Source of the DNA: Paracoccaceae bacterium
GTDB taxonomy: Bacteria; Pseudomonadota; Alphaproteobacteria; Rhodobacterales; Rhodobacteraceae
DNA: 38,375 bases
Direction: 5' to 3'
Assembly: GCA_029265455.1 (NCBI GenBank)
Contig: JAJUJF010000006.1
Span: 1-38,375 of the forward strand
This document shows, in pieces, positions 33,191 to 38,375 of this stretch. Under the pieces are notes generated by a model. The model ran no database searches, had not been told where the DNA came from, and saw nothing but the letters and a program-made list of their open reading frames with translations. A program made the translations under genes and the position numbers. Numbering within the stretch: position 1 is the first letter of the stretch; each line of letters starts with the position of its first letter.

Positions 33191-33391
33191 ATGTATACCC
33201 CCGAGAACCACCAGCAGATGTTCGAAATCATCACGGCGCTGCGCACCTATGCAGGCACGAACGCGATGCCGGGCACGGCAGAGCTCCTCGATGACGCATT
33301 GATGATCCTTGCCAACGAGGGGCGGGGCATGCTCGCTTCTCCTGCCCGGCCGGAACGTGCGAGCCGCGCTCCCGAACCTTCGCGCTCCTGA
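33191..33391 (+). CDS. Small conserved hypothetical protein, 66 residues
   Basis: MYTPENHQQMFEIITALRTYAGTNAMPGTAELLDDALMILANEGRGM is a compact two-helix soluble unit. It is followed by a disordered Pro/Arg/Ser tail. I recall similar short MYTPENY-x-MF proteins in Rhodobacterales, with unknown function. AAAGGGCGGA before the ATG supports translation, and the 300-base structured leader is long for such a small gene. It converges with the acyl-CoA synthetase gene, with a hairpin between them. Confidence 0.72.
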   Translation: MYTPENHQQMFEIITALRTYAGTNAMPGTAELLDDALMILANEGRGMLASPARPERASRAPEPSRS

Positions 33392-33399
33392 TGACCGGC

Positions 33400-33427
33400 G
33401 GCCAGGCTCCCTGCACCGATCCTGGCC
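33400..33427. terminator. Hairpin between convergent genes
   Basis: Perfect 7-bp stem GGCCAGG/CCTGGCC with a 14-base loop in the 42-base gap between the small gene and the acyl-CoA synthetase. No T-run. Confidence 0.4.
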
Positions 33428-33433
33428 CTCCGC

Positions 33434-35341
33434 TCAGCGGATCTCGCCGATCCAGTCCCATGGCGTGACGAAGGCGCCGAGTGCCGCAGCTACCGCGGCC
33501 TCGTCCCGCGGGCCTGGTCCCGGATCGATGAAGGCCACGAGCCCTCGCCGACGATCCTCGATCACCTCGGCCACCCGCGCCTCCAGCCCTGCGGCGGCAA
33601 GCGCCTCGTCATAGACACGCTTGATCGCGCGGCGACGCAGGTCGGGCTTGAAGATCTTCCCCACCGCCGTCTTCGGCAACTCCGGCACGATCTCGAGATA
33701 GCGGGGCACCGCAGCCTTCTCCGATACATGCGCGCGGGCGAAGTCGAGGAGACTACGCTCGTCCGCGCTGCATCCCTCGCAGAGTTCGACATAGACCGCC
33801 GGCACCTCGCCGGAATGGGCATTCGGCTCGCCGATGGCGCCGACGAAGGCGACATCGGGATGTTTCATCAGCGCGGACTCGATCACGCCGGGATCGATAT
33901 TGTGGCCGCCGCGGATGATCACGTCCTTGGCGCGGCCGGTGATCCAGAGGTAGCCGTCGGCGTCGGTCCGGCCGAGATCGCCGGTCCTGAGAAAGCCGTC
34001 CTCGGTATGGAGCCCGCGGTTGCGCTCGGGGTCGGTATAAGTCGCTCCGGGCGTGGTGCCGGGGTTCCTCACGCAGATCTCGCCGATCTCGTCGACAGCG
34101 CATTCGCCGAGCACCCGCCCCTCGTTGTCGCAGCGACGGATGCGGACCTCCGTGTAGGGCAAGGGAAAGCCGACCGAGCCGATCCTGCGCTCGCCATGCG
34201 GCGGGTTGACGGAGACGAGGCAGGTGGCCTCGGTCAGGCCGTAGCCCTCGAGCACCCGGACGCCGGTCGCGGCCTCGAACCGCTCGAAGAGTTCGACCGG
34301 CATCGGCGCCGAGCCCGAGACCGCGAGGCGGAGCGAGGAGACATCGGCGTCCACCGGCCGCTGCATCAGCATCGCCGTCGCCGTCGGCACCGTGATCATG
34401 AAGGTGACGCGCCAGCGTTCGACGAGTTTCCAGAAGTTCCTGAAGACGCCGACGCCACGATAGCCCTGCGGCGTCACCATGACGAAATGCGCACCGCTCG
34501 CGAGACAGGACATGAAGACCGGATAGGCGGCGAAGACGTGGAACATCGGCAACGGGCAGATCAGCACGTCGCGCTCGTCGAAGAGGCAGAACCGGCCCAG
34601 CCAGCCGTTGTAGAGGATGCCTCGCGCCGTGTGCTGGGCGATCCTGGGCAGGCCGGTCGTGCCCCCGGTGTGGAAGCAGGTGACGAACCGCTCGTGCGAC
34701 CCCTCGGTGAAGGCGAGTTGCTCCGGGTCCTCCGCGGCGAGGGCGCGGGCGTAATCGTGGATCTCGGCCCCGTGCGCCGTGAGCCGTTTCGGCCGCATCA
34801 TCGGTGCCAGCCAGCGCGCCGCGCCGCCGACATAGCGCACGAGATCGACCTCGACGACATGGGCGACGGTACCCGCGAGCGCGACCGCCTGCGCGACCTT
34901 CTCGGAAAGGTCCGTCTTCGGGAAGGGCGCGAGCGTCACCACCACCCGCGCATTCACCTCCCGGAGGAGGTCGGCCATGACCTCGGGCGCGAGCAGCGCG
35001 TTCACCGGCAGCACCCGCCCGGCAGTGGCGCCGGCAACGAGTGACACCGCCGCCTCGATCGAGTTCGGCAGGATGTAGGCCACCGTGTCGCCGTCACCGA
35101 TCCCGAGGCGGCGGAAGAGATTGGCGGCGCGCGTCACCTCGGCCCGGAAGTCGGACCAGGTCAGGGTGACCGCGCGGTCCTTCGGCCCGGACTGGAGCTG
35201 GAAGCTCACCGCCGGACGGGAACCATGACGGGCTTCGGTCTCGCGCAGCTGCTCGTAGAGGGTGCGCGCGGTCCAGCGTTCGCTTACCGGCGCCTCGTGC
35301 TCGATCGCCTCCTTGTCCGCAAGCGTCGCGATCCGGGCCAA
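33434..35341 (-). CDS. Acyl-CoA synthetase (AMP-forming, ANL family)
   Basis: A 635-residue enzyme that activates a carboxylate with ATP to acyl-AMP and then acyl-CoA. ANL motifs: the phosphate loop TCFHTGGTTGLPRIAQHT, ICPLPMFHVFAAYPV, EGYGLTEATCLVS, GFLRTGDLGRTDADGYLWITGRAKDVIIRGGHNIDP and the C-terminal lysine in ELPKTAVGKIFKPDLR. About 75 residues follow that lysine, a longer tail than usual. Chain-length preference cannot be read; a propionate- or fatty-acid-type ligase is possible. The start codon is TTG, with GGGGAG seven bases upstream; the nearest upstream ATG is out of frame. The 257-base upstream gap may hold an operator. Confidence 0.9.
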   Translation of the reverse strand: MARIATLADKEAIEHEAPVSERWTARTLYEQLRETEARHGSRPAVSFQLQSGPKDRAVTLTWSDFRAEVTRAANLFRRLGIGDGDTVAYILPNSIEAAVSLVAGATAGRVLPVNALLAPEVMADLLREVNARVVVTLAPFPKTDLSEKVAQAVALAGTVAHVVEVDLVRYVGGAARWLAPMMRPKRLTAHGAEIHDYARALAAEDPEQLAFTEGSHERFVTCFHTGGTTGLPRIAQHTARGILYNGWLGRFCLFDERDVLICPLPMFHVFAAYPVFMSCLASGAHFVMVTPQGYRGVGVFRNFWKLVERWRVTFMITVPTATAMLMQRPVDADVSSLRLAVSGSAPMPVELFERFEAATGVRVLEGYGLTEATCLVSVNPPHGERRIGSVGFPLPYTEVRIRRCDNEGRVLGECAVDEIGEICVRNPGTTPGATYTDPERNRGLHTEDGFLRTGDLGRTDADGYLWITGRAKDVIIRGGHNIDPGVIESALMKHPDVAFVGAIGEPNAHSGEVPAVYVELCEGCSADERSLLDFARAHVSEKAAVPRYLEIVPELPKTAVGKIFKPDLRRRAIKRVYDEALAAAGLEARVAEVIEDRRRGLVAFIDPGPGPRDEAAVAAALGAFVTPWDWIGEIR

Positions 35342-35532
35342 ACTGCATCTCCCCTGCCACCGGTGGCGAGGTCATTGTGGCGCGACGGGGCATGACCACA
35401 CAAGGGCCGGGTGATGGCGCGGCGCCGGCCCTGTCCGGCACCGGGCGCCGGTCCGCAGCCGTCCTGCGCCGCACGGGCCGCTCCTGCCGCTCCCGCGGGC
35501 GTGGATGAAACACGCCCACGCGTGAAAACCCC

Positions 35533-35546
35533 ATCAACCAGTTGAT
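35533..35546. promoter_or_regulatory. Operator-like dyad upstream of the acyl-CoA synthetase
   Basis: ATCAAC-CA-GTTGAT is a perfect 14-base inverted repeat in a locally AT-rich patch (35522-35565), about 190 bases before the TTG start. It may bind a regulator; the protein is unknown. Confidence 0.3.
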
Positions 35547-35598
35547 ATACAAGGATAACCAGAGGTTGCCCCCAGGTTAACGGCGTGGGGCCCGCCAC

Positions 35599-36705
35599 TC
35601 AGCCCGGGGCGATCCGGCCGGCACGGTCGCCGACCTGTGCCCGGTGCAGGAGCAGGTGGTCGAGAAGGACGCAGGCGAGCATCGCCTCGCCCACGGGCAC
35701 GGCGCGGATGCCGACGCAGGGATCGTGCCTGCCCCGGGTCACGATCTCGGTCTCCTCGCCGGTAATGGTGATGGTCCGGCGCGGCTGCAGGATCGAGGAG
35801 GTGGGCTTGACCGCGAACCGCGCGACGATCTCCTGCCCGGTCGAGATGCCGCCGAGGACGCCGCCCGCGTGGTTCGAGGAGAACACCGGTCCCTCCGGCC
35901 CCATCGTGATCTCGTCGGCATTGTCGACGCCGGTGAGGGCGGCCGATTTCATGCCGTCACCGATCTCCACCGCCTTCACGGCGTTGATCGACATCAGCGC
36001 CGCGGCGATGTCGGCGTCGAGTTTTCCGTAGATCGGTGCGCCGAGGCCCGGCGGCACGCCCTCGGCCCGCAGCTCGATCACCGCACCGATGGAATTGCCG
36101 GACTGGCGCAGCTCGTCGAGATAGGTCGCCCACTCGGCGGCGGCGCGCGCGTCGGGGCACCAGAACGGGTTCCGCTCGACCTCCTCCCAGTCCCAGGCAG
36201 CGGGATCGATCTGCCGCGTGCCCATCGCCACCATCGCGCCGCGGATCTTCAGGCCCGGGACGAGTTCCGCGAGCGCGGCCCGGGCCACCCCCGCCGCCGC
36301 GACCCGCGCCGCCGTCTCGCGCGCGGACGACCGGCCGCCACCGCGATAGTCGCGGATGCCGTATTTCAGGTGGTAGGCGATATCGGCATGTCCCGGCCGG
36401 AACTTGAAGGCGATGTCGCCATAATCCTTCGACCGCTGGTCGGTGTTGTGGATGAGGAGCGAGATCGGCGCGCCGGTGGTGCGGCCCTCGAACACGCCCG
36501 AGAGGATCTCGACGGCATCGGCCTCGCGCCGCTGCGTGGTGTATCGGCTCTGTCCCGGCCGGCGCCGGTCGAGCCATGGCTGGATGATGTCTTCGGTCAG
36601 CGCGACGCCGGGCGGGCAGCCGTCGACGATCGCGCCCAGCGCCGGGCCGTGGCTCTCGCCCCAGGTGGTGACCCGGAAGACCCGTCCGAATGTGTTGATC
36701 GACAC
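35599..36705 (-). CDS. aroC: Chorismate synthase
   Basis: Last common step of aromatic synthesis: EPSP to chorismate, needing reduced FMN. The signature blocks are present: [18 protein letters not shown] near the N-terminus, [73 protein letters not shown] and the C-terminal [25 protein letters not shown]. The frame is open to 36921, but homology begins at [15 protein letters not shown], so the start is the GTG at 36705 with GGGGAGGG about eight bases upstream. 368 residues. It begins 19 bases after the stop of the outer-membrane-like gene. Confidence 0.96.
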   Translation of the reverse strand: MSINTFGRVFRVTTWGESHGPALGAIVDGCPPGVALTEDIIQPWLDRRRPGQSRYTTQRREADAVEILSGVFEGRTTGAPISLLIHNTDQRSKDYGDIAFKFRPGHADIAYHLKYGIRDYRGGGRSSARETAARVAAAGVARAALAELVPGLKIRGAMVAMGTRQIDPAAWDWEEVERNPFWCPDARAAAEWATYLDELRQSGNSIGAVIELRAEGVPPGLGAPIYGKLDADIAAALMSINAVKAVEIGDGMKSAALTGVDNADEITMGPEGPVFSSNHAGGVLGGISTGQEIVARFAVKPTSSILQPRRTITITGEETEIVTRGRHDPCVGIRAVPVGEAMLACVLLDHLLLHRAQVGDRAGRIAPG

Positions 36706-36724
36706 CCTCCTGCCCTCCCCTGTC

Positions 36725-37519
36725 TCAGAACACGCCCGGAAGGCGCTGCTGGCCGAAGCTGCGGCTCCTCGCCGTCGTCGCCGGCGCGCCGAAGGCAAAG
36801 AGCGTCGCGCCGAATTCGATCCGCAGGTCGGTCTCGTCCACGTCGCCCGACTGCGCGAGCAGGCCGATCCCGCCCGAGAGGCGGATGTCCGAACCCGGCA
36901 TGTAGTATTCGGCGCCGACAAGCATGTCGGTGAAGTTGACGTCGTCCCGCCCGGCGAGCGTGCGGTCGGCGCGGGTGTGCTGGAAATCGGCCGTCAGCAT
37001 GATCTCCGGCGAGAGCGCGTAATATCCTGATGCACCGAGATAGGGCGCTTCCACCGCGCCGTCGAACCGGCCGAGGCGGGCCTCGATGGTGAGGCCGGGC
37101 ATCGCCTCGAACATGCCCTCGATCCCGTAGTTGTCGAAGCGGTCGTCGCCGAAATCGTCCTCGTCCACGAAGGTCGGCAGGTAGTAGGCGCCGAAACGGC
37201 TGCCGTCATCGGCCATCAGGTGAAGATGGACGCCGAGGCCGAGTCCCGCCTCGTCGAGATCGAGCCAGCGCAGCCCGGCATCGACCTGGGCACCGAGGAA
37301 GGGCGCGAGCCAGAACGTGCTGCTGGTATCGAGCGCGATCTCGTCGGATGCGGGGCTCGACCCGTCGCGGACCTGGCCGTAGGAAAGCCTCGCCTCGCTG
37401 CCGCGGTAGAGCGAGAAGTTGTCGCGGGGCGTGCCGGCGGCGGGCTCCCACCCCTGGGCCGCGGCGCTTCCCGGCACGAGAGCGGCGGCGAGAATCAAAG
37501 CGACATGGTTCTTCGTCAT
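36725..37519 (-). CDS. Predicted outer-membrane beta-barrel protein, unknown family
   Basis: A 264-residue protein with a signal peptide (residues 1-22, [22 protein letters not shown]). The mature part is rich in strand-like, Gly/Asp-turn segments: [92 protein letters not shown] and [11 protein letters not shown], followed by a basic tail ending in Phe. This pattern suggests an outer-membrane barrel, but I cannot name a family. AGGGA lies about 12 bases before the ATG at 37519, against an open frame to 37738. It sits 19 bases before aroC on the same strand, an unexpected pairing. Confidence 0.72.
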   Translation of the reverse strand: MTKNHVALILAAALVPGSAAAQGWEPAAGTPRDNFSLYRGSEARLSYGQVRDGSSPASDEIALDTSSTFWLAPFLGAQVDAGLRWLDLDEAGLGLGVHLHLMADDGSRFGAYYLPTFVDEDDFGDDRFDNYGIEGMFEAMPGLTIEARLGRFDGAVEAPYLGASGYYALSPEIMLTADFQHTRADRTLAGRDDVNFTDMLVGAEYYMPGSDIRLSGGIGLLAQSGDVDETDLRIEFGATLFAFGAPATTARSRSFGQQRLPGVF

Positions 37520-37652
37520 TGTTTTCTTTTCCCTCGATCTGCCTCGCCCTGCTTCTCGCGAGGCGGGCGGATGAAGGCAAGGGGGTCCGGGGACCGTGGC
37601 GCGCATTGACCCCTGCCCGCCACGGGAAATGCACCCCTGCCGCCTCGTGTGG

Positions 37653-37970
37653 TCAGTAAAGCCAGAGCCCGAGATAGAGCGCCGCCATCCCGGCGGCGAT
37701 CGCGCCGAGGGCGTTGCGGGTGACCGCGCCGACGGCAAGCGCCACGAAGGCTGCCGTCATCCGGGCGGGATCGGGCACGCCTCCCGTGGCCGCCGGCCAG
37801 ACCACCAGCGGCGCCACCAGCGCCGGCAGTACCGCGACCGGGACATGGCGCAGGAGGCGCATGGCCCAGTCCGGCATCGCCCGGTCGCCGACGAGCCCGA
37901 GGAACGAGAGCCTGATGAGATAGGTCCCCACCCCGAGCGCGAGGATCACCGTCCAGATCGTCGCGTCCAT
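37653..37970 (-). CDS. azlD: AzlD-type branched-chain amino acid transport protein
   Basis: A 105-residue membrane protein with three to four helices: TIWTVILALGVGTYLIRLSFLGLVG, LLRHVPVAVLPALVAPLVVW, MTAAFVALAVGAVTRN, and LGAIAAGMAALYLGLWLY. GTYLIRLSF and the LRHVPVAVLPA block are AzlD hallmarks. It forms the small subunit of the AzlCD exporter for leucine, isoleucine, valine and analogues. The ATG at 37970 overlaps the azlC stop as TGATG; a GTG one codon earlier (37973) would overlap as GTGA. Confidence 0.88.
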   Translation of the reverse strand: MDATIWTVILALGVGTYLIRLSFLGLVGDRAMPDWAMRLLRHVPVAVLPALVAPLVVWPAATGGVPDPARMTAAFVALAVGAVTRNALGAIAAGMAALYLGLWLY

Positions 37971-38375
37971 CACCGCGCTTCCCCGAGCCTCTCCACCCCG
38001 GCGCCGACCGCCATCGCGCCGAGGGCCGCGGCGAGGATGCCGGTGCCGAAGGGCAGATCCGCGAGCAGGAGCGACAGCCCGATCGCCGTGACCGCTGCCG
38101 CCACCTGCGGCCGGCCCCGCAGCAGGGGCGCGAACATGGCGATGAAGGTGATGGGGAGCGCGAAGTCGAGCGCGTACTCCTCCGGCACCGCCCTCCCCGC
38201 CACCCCGCCCAGCCAGGTGAACGCGTACCAGACCGGCACGATCGGCAGCGAGGCCCCGACGAAATAGGCGAACTTCTCGCTGCCGGTCATTTCGGGCTCC
38301 ACGGCGAAGCGGCTCACGGCGGCGGCATAGCTCGAATCGAGGAGCATGTAGGCAAGCACCGCACGCTGCCGGAAC
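37970..38375 (-). CDS. azlC: AzlC-type branched-chain amino acid permease (partial, N-terminus outside window)
   Basis: The visible 134 residues are the C-terminal part of the large AzlC subunit. They begin inside FRQRAVLAYMLLDSSYAAAVSRF at the window edge, then VGASLPIVPVWYAFTWLGGVAG, LDFALPITFIAMFAPLLRGRPQVAAA and a final helix region. LDSSYA and DFALPITFIAMF are typical of the family. With AzlD it exports branched-chain amino acids. The start lies beyond base 38375, so promoter and full length cannot be judged; a Met-like GTG at 38359 is internal. Confidence 0.87.
   Translation of the reverse strand, partial: FRQRAVLAYMLLDSSYAAAVSRFAVEPEMTGSEKFAYFVGASLPIVPVWYAFTWLGGVAGRAVPEEYALDFALPITFIAMFAPLLRGRPQVAAAVTAIGLSLLLADLPFGTGILAAALGAMAVGAGVERLGEAR

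Noticed and set aside
1-38375. Search for CRISPR arrays, insertion sequences, prophage or toxin-antitoxin genes
   Set aside because: No regularly spaced repeats, transposase or integrase other than XerD, and no toxin-like gene pairs were found by reading.

Overview
This 38.4-kb window is GC-rich chromosomal DNA packed with housekeeping genes. It most likely comes from an alphaproteobacterium of the Rhodobacterales (Paracoccaceae/Roseobacteraceae type). The clues are a class I lysyl-tRNA synthetase, the zeta-type F1-ATPase inhibitor (DUF1476), a PetR-like OmpR-family regulator, an NsrR/flavohaemoglobin pair, the aroB-aroK genes divergent from xerD, and a hom-glpX-recJ run. I see no rRNA or tRNA gene, insertion sequence, prophage, CRISPR array or integrated element. 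Both end genes (bioY at the left, azlC at the right) run off the window.

Layout. 1-3.4 kb: bioY (partial) and a DUF6314 gene on the minus strand, then purB and a lone sulfotransferase on plus. 3.4-7.5 kb: the ATPase zeta inhibitor (minus), uvrB and a small outer-membrane-like protein (plus), then a GlsB/YeaQ-type membrane protein and an ABM-domain protein (minus). 7.6-13.7 kb: lysK, a TerB-like protein, nadD with a coupled GNAT acetyltransferase, a MipA/OmpV protein and aroB/aroK. 13.9-19.1 kb (plus): a 42-residue membrane protein, a secreted helical-repeat protein and xerD, joined by overlapping stop/start codons, then a CNNM/CorC membrane protein, a probable small RNA and an IalB-family protein. 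19.2-23.4 kb (minus): parE, then the overlapping trio ribA - L,D-transpeptidase - phosphoesterase. 23.6-27.0 kb: an orphan response regulator, hmp divergent from nsrR with a visible operator-like dyad between them, and xth. 27.1-32.9 kb (minus): an aminotransferase, hom, glpX, a 94-residue membrane protein and recJ. 33.2-38.4 kb: a small acidic protein, an acyl-CoA synthetase, aroC, an outer-membrane-like protein and azlD/azlC.

Most genes are familiar: shikimate pathway (aroB, aroK, aroC), purine, NAD and riboflavin synthesis (purB, nadD, ribA), Asp-family amino acids (hom), gluconeogenesis or Calvin cycle (glpX), and DNA repair, recombination and topology (uvrB, xth, recJ, xerD, parE). The clearest self-contained circuit is NsrR/Hmp, a nitric-oxide sensor and detoxifier. 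I found no convincing new multi-gene system. The least explained pieces are the promoter-plus-three-hairpin small-RNA candidate near 18.1 kb with a CACGTG-N5-CACGTG dyad directly after it, the small membrane protein/secreted solenoid/XerD overlap operon, and the riboflavin gene coupled to a signal-less L,D-transpeptidase. Start sites were chosen from Shine-Dalgarno matches, family alignment from memory and gene overlaps; no database search was possible.
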